Source: Pseudomonadota bacterium
GTDB lineage: Bacteria > Pseudomonadota > Gammaproteobacteria > Xanthomonadales > SZUA-38
Assembly: GCA_039033415.1 (NCBI GenBank)
Contig: JBCCCR010000035.1
Location: forward strand, 1-64,000
DNA length: 64,000 bases
Direction: 5' to 3'
In this document: positions 1 to 8,837 of the stretch, in pieces
How the letters are laid out: every line of letters starts with the position of its first letter
Position numbering within the stretch: the stretch's first letter is position 1
The notes under the pieces: model-generated
Database searches by the model: none
What the model saw: only the letters and a program-made list of their open reading frames with translations
What the model was told of the DNA's origin: nothing
Translations under genes and position numbers: made by a program

Positions 1-105
1 CCCGAAGGGAGCCCCCTTGGGCACCAATAACCGCGTTGCATCGCTTGCCAAGGGCTACGGCCATTGCCGGCGCGATGCGCCTTGTTCTTGGCGCCCAACG
101 GGGCT

Positions 106-138
106 CTGAAACGCAACGAACTTGCCAAACAGGACACT
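106..138 (-). repeat. Copy of a dispersed repeat end (AGTGTCCTGTTTG type)
   Basis: Read on the minus strand, these 33 bases match 28 of the 33 bases at 9920-9952. Both begin AGTGTCCTGTTTG and end TTTCAG. This copy starts inside the stop codon of rarA, where GGACACTAGTGTCC (132-145) is a perfect 14-base palindrome. The remaining bases 1-105 hold no credible gene. They begin with a GC-rich imperfect inverted repeat (about 1-21) and may be the body of the same element or the rarA terminator. The element's nature is inferred, not recognised. Confidence 0.55.
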
Positions 139-1441
139 AGTGTCCCCGATCTTTCCGCAGCTGCCGCCATCGCTCGAGCCGCGTGCGGATGTCTTTTTCC
201 CGCCCGATTCCCTTGGGGTTGTAGAACACCGGGCGGTCGAGCCCATCCGGAAAGAAGTTTTGGCCGGAAAAAGTGTCGGGGCTGTCGTGATCATACTGGT
301 AGCCCGCCCCGTAGCCCTGCTCTTTCATCAGGGTCGTGGGCGCGTTCAGGATGTGCGCCGGTGGCGCCAGAGACCCGGTCTTGCGGGCGCTTTTCATGGC
401 CTCGCCAAACGCTTGATAAACGGCGTTGGACTTGGGTGCCGTTGCCAGATGCACGACGGCGTGAGCCAGCGCCAGCTCACCTTCAGGAGAACCGAGCAGA
501 CGGTAGGTCTGAACCGCTTCGTTTGCGATCATCAGCGACAGCGGATCAGCCAAACCGATATCTTCGCTGGCCATGCGGACCAGCCGGCGTCCCAGATAGA
601 GCGGGTCTTCGCCGCCGGCCAGCATCCTGGCAAACCAATACAGCGCCGCATCGGGATCCGAGCCGCGAACCGATTTATGGAGCGCCGAGATCAGGTTGTA
701 GTGCTCGTCTCGATTTTTGTCGTACGCCGGCGCGCGTTTCTGCAGCAGGCCGCCGAGCGCCGACTGATCTAGCTGGGTCCCCTTAGGCAGTGCCAGGAGC
801 TCTTCGGCGAGATTGAGCAGGTAACGGCCGTCCCCGTCAGCCATGGCCCGCAGCGCCGTCCGCGCTTCATCGGTCACGGGCAGCAGTCGGCCCGCGGTTT
901 GCTCAGCGCGCAGGAGCAGGCTTTCCAGCGCAGCGTCATCCAGCCTATGGAGCACAAAAACCTGAGCTCGTGACAGGAGCGCGCCGTTTAGCTCGAACGA
1001 GGGGTTCTCGGTAGTGGCGCCGATCAGCGTGATAACGCCGCTTTCGACAAAGGGGAGGAAGCTGTCCTGCTGACTGCGATTGAAGCGGTGGATTTCGTCT
1101 ACAAAAATCAGCGTCCCGCGACCGGTCTCGCGCCGCGTTTTGGCGGCGGCAAAGACCTTGCGCAAATCTGCCACGCCCGAAAACACCGCCGACAGCGCCT
1201 CAAAATGTAGCACCGCACGTTCCGCCAGGAGCCTGGCGAGCGTGGTTTTGCCCACCCCCGGTGGCCCCCAGAGGATGAGCGACGGTATGCGCCCTTCAGC
1301 GGCCATCCGCGCCAGCGGCGCTCCCTCACCCAGCAGGTGATCCTGACCGACCACCTCCGACAGATTAGCGGGCCGCAGCTGCTCGGCCAGCGGCGTCGGC
1401 GGCGCCGCGTCGGTGTCCACCGGTTCAAACAAATCGGCCAT
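137..1441 (-). CDS. rarA: Replication-associated recombination protein A (AAA+ ATPase)
   Basis: RarA/MgsA is a cytoplasmic AAA+ ATPase related to clamp loaders. It acts at stalled replication forks and works with SSB and RecA. The 434-residue product has the usual family length. A Walker A motif GPPGVGKT lies at residues 59-66 and a Walker B motif with VDEIHRF at about 114-120. The sensor region [10 protein letters not shown] follows, and the C-terminal half carries the RarA/WRNIP1 oligomerisation domain ([14 protein letters not shown]). In many gammaproteobacteria rarA sits between lolA and crcB or serS; neither neighbour is seen here. The next gene upstream, the phosphatase at 1455, is 13 bases away on the same strand and may be cotranscribed. 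Identification is firm. Confidence 0.97.
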   Translation of the reverse strand: MADLFEPVDTDAAPPTPLAEQLRPANLSEVVGQDHLLGEGAPLARMAAEGRIPSLILWGPPGVGKTTLARLLAERAVLHFEALSAVFSGVADLRKVFAAAKTRRETGRGTLIFVDEIHRFNRSQQDSFLPFVESGVITLIGATTENPSFELNGALLSRAQVFVLHRLDDAALESLLLRAEQTAGRLLPVTDEARTALRAMADGDGRYLLNLAEELLALPKGTQLDQSALGGLLQKRAPAYDKNRDEHYNLISALHKSVRGSDPDAALYWFARMLAGGEDPLYLGRRLVRMASEDIGLADPLSLMIANEAVQTYRLLGSPEGELALAHAVVHLATAPKSNAVYQAFGEAMKSARKTGSLAPPAHILNAPTTLMKEQGYGAGYQYDHDSPDTFSGQNFFPDGLDRPVFYNPKGIGREKDIRTRLERWRQLRKDRGH

Positions 1442-1454
1442 CAGGCGTTTGGCC

Positions 1455-1979
1455 TCAGGGCTGCTGCCCTAGCTGCTGACGGAGGTTTGCTTCGATTTTC
1501 TGACTGCGCAGACCGGCTTGCCGACCCGCCGCAAACGCGTCATCGATTTCGATGTTTTGCTGGTCAGCCAGATAGTGTGCCAACCAGCCGCCGGCTCGAT
1601 TGCCGCTCGCGCAATGTACGAGTACTTTCTGATCGCCAGCCGCCGATACCAGCGAATGGATCTGCGCGAGCAGGTCTGCGCTGAAACCGTCGGCGCCCGC
1701 AATGGGCACCTGGTGATACGACAGGCCATAACTTTCCGCGGTCGCTTGCTCGTCGAAGCGCATTTCGCCGCTGGTGCGAAGATTGATCACCACATCGATG
1801 CCCTGTGCTCGGGCAGCGGCCAGCGCTTCGGACGACGGCTGGCCCGCGATGTAGAGGTTGTCCAGCACCATCACGCCGGTCAAATCACCGAAGCTGACCG
1901 GCCCCCGAACCTCTTCCGCGGGCGCCGCGGCAAGGTTGGTTAGCGCCAACAGGAGCACGATCATAAGGGACTTTTGCAT
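1455..1979 (-). CDS. Secreted protein-tyrosine-phosphatase-like protein (DUF442/BLH type)
   Basis: The 174-residue product starts with a signal peptide (MQKSLMIVLLLALTNLAAAP), so it probably acts in the periplasm. The fold region VLDNLYIAGQPSSEALA to DVVINLR resembles beta-lactamase-hydrolase-like phosphatases. The P-loop HCASGNRAG matches the phosphatase signature HCx5R except that the arginine position needs the alignment H-C-A-S-G-N-R. The ATG at 1979 was chosen because it begins the signal peptide; the open frame extends upstream but without coding character. The substrate is unknown. Family assignment is good and the biological role open. Confidence 0.85.
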   Translation of the reverse strand: MQKSLMIVLLLALTNLAAAPAEEVRGPVSFGDLTGVMVLDNLYIAGQPSSEALAAARAQGIDVVINLRTSGEMRFDEQATAESYGLSYHQVPIAGADGFSADLLAQIHSLVSAAGDQKVLVHCASGNRAGGWLAHYLADQQNIEIDDAFAAGRQAGLRSQKIEANLRQQLGQQP

Positions 1980-2190
1980 TTTCCGATTCTCAGCCGATGT
2001 TGATCCCGTGAATTTACCAGAATCGTTTGGTGCTGTTGCCCAGCCGCAGCAGGCTAAACGACGCTGAGCGCGCGACGTCGCTTTGGCACAGCCATGACAA
2101 ATCGCAACCGGGGCGCGCCGATTCTGGGGCTGGGCGGGCTGTCGGCCCTCGCGTAGGGTAGTGGCGCTTGCTGGTGCCAAAGGAAAAGTA

Positions 2191-2673
2191 ATGGACAGAT
2201 ATCTTGTGACCGCCGATGAAATCGAACGGATGGAAGGCTTTGCCAAAACCCATTTTCTGAACGATTCCGCCCGCCGGGTCAACAAATCGCTGGGAGACCT
2301 GACCGGCCTTAAGCAGCTCGGGTTTCACATCATTGAGGTGCAGCCTGGCTTTGAGTCGACGGAAACCCACGTTCACTACCACGAAGAAGAATGTCTCTAT
2401 GTCCTGGCGGGGGAAGCGCAGGCCACCGTTGGCGACGAGACGTTCACCGTCAGGGCGGGAGATTTCGTAGGCTATCGCACGGGTGGGGAGGCCCATTCGC
2501 TGAAAAATACGGGCGACACTGTCCTTAAGTGTATTGTGGCCGGGCACCGCTTTGCCCACGACGTTGCGGACTATCCCAGGAAGGGCAAGCGGCTCTTTCG
2601 CAACCATCCGCTACCTTGGAATCTGGTGGATATCACCGAGATTGAGGAACCGGTGGCGGGGCGGAAGAAGTAG
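2191..2673 (+). CDS. Cupin-domain protein
   Basis: This 160-residue cytoplasmic protein has a single cupin fold. The first cupin motif includes THVHYHEEECLYVLAGEA, giving the usual metal ligands His, His and Glu. The second motif, GDFVGYRTGGEAHSLKN, supplies the fourth ligand His. Proteins of this shape bind a divalent metal; substrates vary from sugars to small acids and cannot be told here. The ATG at 2191 is preceded by AAAGGAAAAGT and is preferred over an upstream in-frame GTG at 2161. It is divergent from the phosphatase gene, with a 211-base shared upstream region in which no clear site was seen. Confidence 0.85.
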   Translation: MDRYLVTADEIERMEGFAKTHFLNDSARRVNKSLGDLTGLKQLGFHIIEVQPGFESTETHVHYHEEECLYVLAGEAQATVGDETFTVRAGDFVGYRTGGEAHSLKNTGDTVLKCIVAGHRFAHDVADYPRKGKRLFRNHPLPWNLVDITEIEEPVAGRKK

Positions 2674-2767
2674 CTGGCCCTCAGCGCCGCTGAGCGCGAC
2701 ATCGGCTTCACCAAGACCCGGCTAACCTAGATCCGGTAGCTTACGTGAATGGGGCGGGAGCAAGACA

Positions 2768-3367
2768 TTGGAGTGGATTGAACAGCTGCAGTCGCTGGCC
2801 CAGCAGCAGCCGCTGCTGGCGGCGCTGGCGTACATATCGCTTTACGCCGGCGTCATGCTGGCAGGACTGCCGGGTGGGCTTGCCATGCTGTTGCTGGGTG
2901 GTTTTCTGTTCGGCAATCTGCCTGCCGCCGGTCTCGCGCTCGTCGGCGCTGGCCTGGCGGCCGCGCTGGTCTATCCCATGGCGCGCGGGCCGCTGGGCCG
3001 CTTCGTCACTCGGCGTGCGGGTTCAGCCCGGATGGGCGAGATGAGCTTGTTCGTTCATCGGCAGGGCGTACTCGGACTGCTGCTAGTCAGAATGATTCCG
3101 CTTTTTCCGTTTGCGCTGCTGAATGTCGGCCTCGCCGTGGCGGGCGTTCCCTGGGCCCGCTACCTGATCACTACCGTCGTAGGAACGGTGCCTATTGCGC
3201 TCCTGGTTACCCGGGTGGGAAGCCAGATGAGCTCGCTGCTGGATCTGGAGGAGGCGTCGGGGTTTGGGCTGCTGCTCGATCCCCAGGTGCTTGCGCCGCT
3301 GCTGGCTCTGATCGGGCTGGTGGTGATGGGTCTGATCTGGCGCCGCCGCACCAACGCGTCAACCTGA
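2768..3367 (+). CDS. VTT-domain (TVP38/DedA-like) inner-membrane protein
   Basis: The 199-residue product is an integral membrane protein with four to five hydrophobic segments (about residues 15-45, 45-75, 100-135, 135-155 and 170-192). The central RMIPLFPFALLNVGLAVAGV, followed by a segment with GTVP, matches the VTT/SNARE-associated domain shared by TVP38/TMEM64 and DedA proteins. Several of these are involved in lipid translocation or envelope homeostasis. The start is a TTG at 2768, supported by a GGGAG ribosome-binding site seven bases upstream; no good ATG fits. It is followed closely by the convergent FHA gene. Confidence 0.85.
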   Translation: MEWIEQLQSLAQQQPLLAALAYISLYAGVMLAGLPGGLAMLLLGGFLFGNLPAAGLALVGAGLAAALVYPMARGPLGRFVTRRAGSARMGEMSLFVHRQGVLGLLLVRMIPLFPFALLNVGLAVAGVPWARYLITTVVGTVPIALLVTRVGSQMSSLLDLEEASGFGLLLDPQVLAPLLALIGLVVMGLIWRRRTNAST

Positions 3368-3388
3368 GCGCTGCGGCGGAGGCCATCG

Positions 3389-3760
3389 CTAGTCGGACAG
3401 GTTGTCGGCGACTTCAGATAAGTTGAGGTTTCGAACCGTGGGGGTCGCTGAAGGCGAGTCGACCACTTCAAGCGTCCAGTCCTCGTCCGCAAAACGAATC
3501 AGGTCGCCGTGGCCCACGGGTACCGGCTCCACAAAACGAACGCCGTTGACGTAGGTCCCGTTGGCGCTTTCGTGGTCTTGGAGAAACAGACAGTTGGGAA
3601 CGGTACTGGGGCTGAGCTGAGCGTGCATGCGTGAGGCTCGCTGCGACTGCAGCTGCAGATGACAGCCGGCGTCGCGGCCGACCATAAACGGCATTTGTTC
3701 GATGCTGACCCTCGCGCTGTCACTGCCGACGCGGCTCAGAAACCAACGGGCTTGATCCAT
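3389..3760 (-). CDS. FHA-domain protein
   Basis: This 123-residue protein is little more than one forkhead-associated domain. It shows the phosphothreonine-binding pattern GRDAGCHLQL, then ASRMHAQL, then SANGTYVNG. Such domains bind phosphothreonine peptides and usually recruit partners of Ser/Thr kinases or secretion systems, but no kinase lies nearby. The start at 3760 (MDQARWF) is preferred to the in-frame ATG at 3832, because the extra 24 residues have no conserved character. The product is likely cytoplasmic and its partner unknown. Confidence 0.8.
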   Translation of the reverse strand: MDQARWFLSRVGSDSARVSIEQMPFMVGRDAGCHLQLQSQRASRMHAQLSPSTVPNCLFLQDHESANGTYVNGVRFVEPVPVGHGDLIRFADEDWTLEVVDSPSATPTVRNLNLSEVADNLSD

Positions 3761-3883
3761 CAGTTGTCGTTCCACAATCTGGTAGCCGACATCAGACCCG
3801 ATCAGCGCAACATTCGCAACGCAGTGCTGCAATACGTCACGATCATTTACACTCGGTTTTTTCGCCGTAAACAGCCGGGAGAT

Positions 3884-4576
3884 TTAGCGAAAACAGGGTA
3901 TTGGTTTTTGCCCGACGCTATTGAGTGACGCCAATACTTCTTTCCAAGGCGCCTCATCCCCGGCTCGTCGATAGTCGAACCAGTAAACGACCGCTTCCTC
4001 CTGCCGACGGGCGATCTCCGCCTCAAACCCCAGCGCCTGAAGCGAACGCTGGCGGCGCATCGCGTTGTTTTGTTCCCGAAACAAACCCAGCGAGACTGTA
4101 TTTTCGCGGTCGCCGCCCGTGACCACGTAATAGTCGTTGAGCCCCGCTTCAGATAGCGAGCGCGCTTGATTGATGGCCTCTTCCCGGGTTGCCACGGCGG
4201 GCAGATAGACCCAGAAACCTCGATCGACCAGCCGCTGATCCTGGCGCTGCCGGCTGGCGCCCACGTAGGGACTCATGGCCTGAGCGGCCCGGCGCAGATC
4301 GGACTGATTCGTGAAGGGTCCCAGCGAAAAACACTCGCTGGAGAGATTACCGCCCAGATCCCCGTCGGTCACCAACATCTCAGCTTCCCGCTCGGCGATA
4401 AGCTTGAGTTCCGCCACACCGGGCGGCAGCGGCGGCAACGCGACCGGTCCACGACGGGTTTGGGTTGTGCTGAAAGCGTAGTAACCGAGGTTGGCGAGCA
4501 GCAGCACAAAAAACACGCCCCGCAACATCCATAGCCAGGTTCGGTCGCTGACGTTTTTCACGAGCTTTGCAACCAC
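3884..4576 (-). CDS. SPOR-domain-like membrane-anchored protein
   Basis: The 230-residue protein has an N-terminal membrane anchor (about residues 14-35, LWMLRGVFFVLLLANLGYYA), a proline-rich linker, and then a region from about residue 85 to 190. That region resembles a SPOR domain: FSLGPFTNQSDLRRAAQ, WVYLPAVATREEA and VSLGLFREQNNAMRR. SPOR domains bind denuded peptidoglycan at division sites. Its start overlaps the end of coaX by 19 bases, so the two are probably translationally coupled. A SPOR protein after coaX is also found in Pseudomonas and Xanthomonas relatives. Function in division is inferred from the domain only. Confidence 0.8.
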   Translation of the reverse strand: MVAKLVKNVSDRTWLWMLRGVFFVLLLANLGYYAFSTTQTRRGPVALPPLPPGVAELKLIAEREAEMLVTDGDLGGNLSSECFSLGPFTNQSDLRRAAQAMSPYVGASRQRQDQRLVDRGFWVYLPAVATREEAINQARSLSEAGLNDYYVVTGGDRENTVSLGLFREQNNAMRRQRSLQALGFEAEIARRQEEAVVYWFDYRRAGDEAPWKEVLASLNSVGQKPIPCFR

Positions 4577-5322
4577 ATGTTCAGTCCCTGCAATACCAGG
4601 TCAGCCTCGTACCGCGCGCGCGGGAGGTGCTGGCTCAGCCACCCGCCGTCACCGCCGCAAACCAGGAGCTGACAGTCGGGGGGAAGCTGCCGATCCAGCA
4701 GCTGGAGAGCGCCGAGTACAGCGGCGCTGACACCACCGGCCACGCAAGTGCGCGTATCCTGACCGAACGCTGCGTCTGAATCAATCAGGTCCGGGCGCAC
4801 CGCCGCGGTTCCCCGGCTCAGCGATTGATGCATCAGCGCCCGTCCCGGCAGAATCCAGCCACCCCGATGCTGGCCGTCATCACCGACCACATCAACGGTC
4901 AGCGCGGTGCCTGCGTCGATGACGGCAAACGCACGGCAGCAAACGCTTGCCGCACCGAGCATGGCAATCCAGCGATCGGCGCCCATCTGCTGCGGGTCGG
5001 CGTAAGAATTGATCAGCGCCCTGGGTGCTTCGCCCATAGGGGTTTGCACCTGCGCCGTCGCGGCCGACTCGGCCTGCCGAAGCGGGCAGGGCCAGCGACT
5101 GCGGATCCACTCGGCGAGGGCCTCCAGAACCGGCCGGGCACCGACGCTGACGACGGCGATTCGGCGGGGTGTCTCCAGCGGGTCCCAGGCGCGAGCCAGC
5201 GCGGGCGCCAGGGGCTGGTTGCAGTCAAGCTCGCGCGACGGTTCCAGGCCCTCCGAACCCGCCCGCGTCCACTTGAGCCGCGTGTTGCCCAGGTCGATCA
5301 ATAGATCTTTGCCGCCGCTCAT
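4558..5322 (-). CDS. coaX: Type III pantothenate kinase
   Basis: CoaX phosphorylates pantothenate in the first step of coenzyme A synthesis. The 254-residue product has the ASKHA phosphate motif DLGNTRLKW at its N-terminus, the substrate motif GADRWIAMLGA, and the second phosphate motif VIDAGTALTVDVV. Length and motif order match the type III family, which is insensitive to CoA feedback and uses ammonium or potassium. It lies 31 bases downstream of birA on the same strand. The open frame of the SPOR gene overlaps its end. Confidence 0.95.
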   Translation of the reverse strand: MSGGKDLLIDLGNTRLKWTRAGSEGLEPSRELDCNQPLAPALARAWDPLETPRRIAVVSVGARPVLEALAEWIRSRWPCPLRQAESAATAQVQTPMGEAPRALINSYADPQQMGADRWIAMLGAASVCCRAFAVIDAGTALTVDVVGDDGQHRGGWILPGRALMHQSLSRGTAAVRPDLIDSDAAFGQDTRTCVAGGVSAAVLGALQLLDRQLPPDCQLLVCGGDGGWLSQHLPRARYEADLVLQGLNMWLQSS

Positions 5323-5353
5323 CTCGGCATGCCGCCATCGGTCTCACGCCGCA

Positions 5354-6340
5354 TCATCCGGCTGCGGAAGGCCTGACTGAAACTTCGCCGCTCGCGACCC
5401 GGAGCGTATCCTCGCCCACCTCAACGTTGAGCTCACCGCTCGGCGATAGACCGGCGGCGATGCCGTCGAAGCTGCGGTTACCCACGGTGACCGTAACCGT
5501 CTTGCCCGCAAGGACGTCCAGGTCCTGCCACTCGCCGCTGAACGGCGCAAACCCCTCCTCGCGAAACTGATCGCATACCTCAATCAGCTGATCCAGTAGC
5601 CGACCGCACAGCGCGTTGCGACTCGGCGGATCCCCCGGACTCAGGCGCTGGAGATCGGTCCAGGCCTGATCGATGCTGACCTCACCCTGCAGATGCCAGT
5701 TGAGACCGAGGCCGGCGACCCAGCGGCAGCTGCCGGCGATCTCGCCATCAGCCTCCAGCAGGATCCCGCCAAGCTTTTGGCCGTCCGCCCAGAGGTCGTT
5801 GGGCCATTTAAGCCCGACGCCCTCGATTCCCAGCTGGGTCAGTGCGCGACAGGCGCCGATGCCGATCACCAAACTCAACGACGCAAGCCGCTCAAGCCCG
5901 CCACCCAGCTCCTGCCCCAACGACAGATAGACACCCTCGCCAAAACTCGATCGCCAGACGCGGCCATGCCGACCCCGGCCGGCGCCCTGATGCTCACTCA
6001 GCAGCGCTCGATAGCGTGGCGCCGCGGGCAGTTCGGCCGACCTCAGGACAGCGTTGGTGGAGTCACAGCTCGGCACCACCTCCAGTGCCAGCCGCTCGCC
6101 GGCCGTCTCGCCCAGGCCTGCGCGGATCCGGTTCTCTTCGAGGAGCTCCATTGGCGCCGCAAGCCAGTAGCCGCTGCCGGCGCGCTGCTGGACGCTAAGC
6201 CCATAGTCAGGGAGCTTCTGAATCGCCTTCCAGACCGCAGCCCGGCTGATTCCGAGCGTTTCGCCAAGAGTCTCCCCCGAATGCAGCTCTCCATCGGCCA
6301 GCAGACCGATCAGGCGCTGCTGATTGGCGCTCATTGCCAT
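5354..6340 (-). CDS. birA: Bifunctional biotin-protein ligase and biotin operon repressor
   Basis: BirA activates biotin to biotinyl-AMP, attaches it to the acetyl-CoA carboxylase carrier protein, and can repress biotin genes. The 328-residue product has an N-terminal winged helix (LIGLLADGELHSGETLGE, then SRAAVWKAIQKL), so it is the bifunctional class. The ligase core shows GAGRGRHGRVWRSSFG, LKWPNDLWADGQKLGGIL and a C-terminal SH3-like domain. Its start overlaps the plsY stop (ATGGCAATGA), implying coupled translation; the ATG at 6334 is an alternative start. No bio genes occur in the window, so any repressor target lies elsewhere. Confidence 0.95.
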   Translation of the reverse strand: MAMSANQQRLIGLLADGELHSGETLGETLGISRAAVWKAIQKLPDYGLSVQQRAGSGYWLAAPMELLEENRIRAGLGETAGERLALEVVPSCDSTNAVLRSAELPAAPRYRALLSEHQGAGRGRHGRVWRSSFGEGVYLSLGQELGGGLERLASLSLVIGIGACRALTQLGIEGVGLKWPNDLWADGQKLGGILLEADGEIAGSCRWVAGLGLNWHLQGEVSIDQAWTDLQRLSPGDPPSRNALCGRLLDQLIEVCDQFREEGFAPFSGEWQDLDVLAGKTVTVTVGNRSFDGIAAGLSPSGELNVEVGEDTLRVASGEVSVRPSAAG

Positions 6341-6978
6341 CGCCGAAAAACCATTGCCTTGGGCATCCGCGGCTCGGTACCGGCAAACAGCCGCCGGACG
6401 TTGCTGTGATGCGCGAGGACCACCGTCATCGCAGCCAGGACGCAGAACACAAAAGCCCAAGGCATTGACGGCTCTGGCGCAAGCCACAGCGACAGCAGCA
6501 CCGCGCCTAGCGAAGCACAGATGGTGGACAGGCCGACAAAACCGGTCAGCGTGAGGCACAGCAGCCACAACACCATCAGCCCGAGCGCGACCAGCGGCAG
6601 CATACCCAACAGCCCGCCAACAAAGGTCGCGGCGCCCTTTCCACCGCGAAAGCCGAAAAAGACGGGAAACACGTGACCCAGGATCGCGGCCACGCCACAG
6701 GCGGCGGCCACGGCGTCGATCGGCGGCAGGGGCAGCGGCCACAGCAGGGGCATCAGGCCGGTGGCCACTGCGCCTTTCCCAACGTCGATCATCACAACCG
6801 GCAGCGCAAAGCGCCAGCCCCGGGCTCGCAGCGCGTTGGTGCCGCCCGCATTGCCGCTGCCGGATTGTCTTATATCAAGCCGGTAGACGCGGCCAAGCAG
6901 CAGGGAGCCTGACAGTGAGCCCAGCAGATAGGCCGCGATGATAAGCAGGGTGAGCCCCGCCAGAGCGGTGATGGTCAC
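6331..6978 (-). CDS. plsY: Acyl-phosphate:glycerol-3-phosphate acyltransferase
   Basis: PlsY is an inner-membrane enzyme that transfers an acyl group from acyl-phosphate to glycerol-3-phosphate, giving lysophosphatidic acid. The 215-residue product has five hydrophobic helices and the signature loops SGNAGGTNALR, FGFRGGKGAAT and VLAHHSNVRR. The start is a GTG at 6978, preceded by GGAGGG and overlapping the upstream stop as GTGA; no ATG is available in the first residues. Direct coupling to a DAK2-DegV fusion, whose relatives make acyl-phosphate, is notable. PlsX, the usual acyl-phosphate maker, is not in the window. Confidence 0.95.
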   Translation of the reverse strand: MTITALAGLTLLIIAAYLLGSLSGSLLLGRVYRLDIRQSGSGNAGGTNALRARGWRFALPVVMIDVGKGAVATGLMPLLWPLPLPPIDAVAAACGVAAILGHVFPVFFGFRGGKGAATFVGGLLGMLPLVALGLMVLWLLCLTLTGFVGLSTICASLGAVLLSLWLAPEPSMPWAFVFCVLAAMTVVLAHHSNVRRLFAGTEPRMPKAMVFRRWQ

Positions 6979-8837
6979 GGACCCTCCGGCGAGGGCTGGG
7001 CGCGGCGATCGGCGACCTGTTTGGGCGTCAGATATTCCTGGATGCCGACGATCACGCAGCCGGGCCCGGCGTGCGCTCCAAGCGCCGCCCCCGCTTCGGC
7101 CTCCCACACGCTGCTGTCGGGAAACTCACCGGCGAGGAGGTCGGACAGCTCGCGACTATCTTCGGGCGCGGCGCAGTGGGCCACGATCAGGCGATAGGTT
7201 TGGGTTGTGGCTAGGCGTCGCTTCAGCCAGCGGGCAAAGCCGGCGACGGCCCGGCGGCGGCTAAAGATTGCGCCGACCGGGCCAACGATACCCTCGGGAC
7301 GGGTCCCAAGGACGGTGGTCAGCCGGAGGAAGTCGGCGGCGCTCTTCACCCAGGGCGGCACGCGCCCTCCGCGCACCGCAAAGCTCAGGTCACGAACAAT
7401 CGCAAAGGAGCGGCTGCGACCCTTCATAAACTCCAGCATCTCGACGGTTTGCTCACTGGTGTAACCCGCCTCAGCACACTCGGCGGCAAACACGGCCAGC
7501 AGCCCCTGGCTGGCGCTTACCTGGCGCGAGTCCCAGGCGGTGATCCGCTCGGCGCTGACCCTTTTTGCAGCGCTGTCAGCGGCCTGCCAGGTTCCACTCA
7601 GGGCCGCTGAAATGCTGATACACACCGTCTGTTTGAAGTGGGAATCCAGAAACTCATACTGCCGGCGGTAGTCGCTGGGCGGCGGCTGCGAGGTGGTCGG
7701 GTGACTGCTTGCGGTCGCCACCCGCTGATAGAAATCCGCGGCGTCAAAGGACACTTTGTCGATGTACTGGTGGTCATCGATCGTCACGCGCAGCGGCACC
7801 AGATGAAGGTTGTGTTTCTCCAGCAGCTCATCGGGGATGTCCGCCCCGGTGTCGGCCAGAATGGCCAGCCGCTTGCCGCTGCGCACCGACTCGTACTGGG
7901 TGTACATGTCGTCGACCTTTTCGCGGCTGATGTCACCGAATCGCTCGCAGACACCCCACACATCCTGCGGCTCGTTGGTGTGGATGTGGATACGCATTTT
8001 GCTGCGGGTGCCCGCGAGCACCAGCGACGATGAATCAAGATCTGCCAGCGCTTCGCGAAGCCGCCGCTTGTCCAGCGCGTCGGCGGTCAGCATGCACTCG
8101 GTGCAGTAGCGGTGCTCAGCATCTACGCCGTGCACCATGTTCGGCACCGGGCCTTCCTCGAACTTCAGGCCCACCGGCAGCACGGAGGTGATCTCGCCGG
8201 TTTCTGCGTAGTCCTGCATACCTTCAAGCAGATCAACGAACCCCTGTGCTCCGGCGTCCACCACGCCCGCCGCCGCGAGTACGTCCAGCTGATTGGGGGT
8301 GTTAGCGAGCGAGCGACGGGCGCTGGCGAGTGCCTCCTCCAGCAACTCGCGAAAATCGGCGGCACCGTCGGCAATCGCCTGCTGCAAAGAGCGGGCGTGA
8401 TCGGTCAGAACCGTCAGCAGCGTGCCTTCACGAGGTTCAGCGATGGCAACCTGCGCGCTGCTTGCACCCTGCTGCGCAGCCAGGGCAAATCGCTGCATGT
8501 CCACGTGTTCCTGCCCCGCAACGCCTTCCGCGAACCCCTGCCAGTATTGGGCAAAGATCGCGCCTGAGTTTCCCCGAGCGCCGTCCAGGGCGTGGTCGGC
8601 CACCTCCTCCATAAAGAGACCGAGGTGGTGCTGAACCTGCCGGGTGGCGCCGGTCAGGACCGCGTGCATCGTCAGCGCCATGTTGGTGCCCGTATCGCTG
8701 TCCGCCACCGGAAAGACGTTGATGCGATTGATGTGATCTCGATTGGAGATCAGCCGATGAATACCCGCGATGAGGGCGCAGCGCATCCAGGCGCCATCAA
8801 CCTGATCGGTGGCCGAAACCGTGTCCGGAGCTGTCAT
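6975..8837 (-). CDS. DAK2-DegV fusion protein (putative single-chain fatty acid kinase)
   Basis: The 620-residue cytoplasmic protein joins two families. Residues about 15-205 are a DAK2/DhaL nucleotide domain with NVFPVADSDTGTNM (Mg-binding aspartates D46 and D48) and ARGNSGAI. Residues about 225-315 resemble the middle region of FakA (YCTECML, MRIHIHTNEP). Residues about 323-605 are a DegV lipid-binding domain (LAILADTGADIP, TSQPPPSDY, ISAALSGTW). In Firmicutes, FakA (DAK2) and FakB (DegV) are separate and phosphorylate fatty acids. The ATG at 8837 follows GGCC-rich sequence with a weak ribosome-binding site; upstream codons look non-coding. Its stop overlaps the plsY start by four bases. 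Fatty acid kinase activity is inferred. Confidence 0.9.
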   Translation of the reverse strand: MTAPDTVSATDQVDGAWMRCALIAGIHRLISNRDHINRINVFPVADSDTGTNMALTMHAVLTGATRQVQHHLGLFMEEVADHALDGARGNSGAIFAQYWQGFAEGVAGQEHVDMQRFALAAQQGASSAQVAIAEPREGTLLTVLTDHARSLQQAIADGAADFRELLEEALASARRSLANTPNQLDVLAAAGVVDAGAQGFVDLLEGMQDYAETGEITSVLPVGLKFEEGPVPNMVHGVDAEHRYCTECMLTADALDKRRLREALADLDSSSLVLAGTRSKMRIHIHTNEPQDVWGVCERFGDISREKVDDMYTQYESVRSGKRLAILADTGADIPDELLEKHNLHLVPLRVTIDDHQYIDKVSFDAADFYQRVATASSHPTTSQPPPSDYRRQYEFLDSHFKQTVCISISAALSGTWQAADSAAKRVSAERITAWDSRQVSASQGLLAVFAAECAEAGYTSEQTVEMLEFMKGRSRSFAIVRDLSFAVRGGRVPPWVKSAADFLRLTTVLGTRPEGIVGPVGAIFSRRRAVAGFARWLKRRLATTQTYRLIVAHCAAPEDSRELSDLLAGEFPDSSVWEAEAGAALGAHAGPGCVIVGIQEYLTPKQVADRRAQPSPEGP

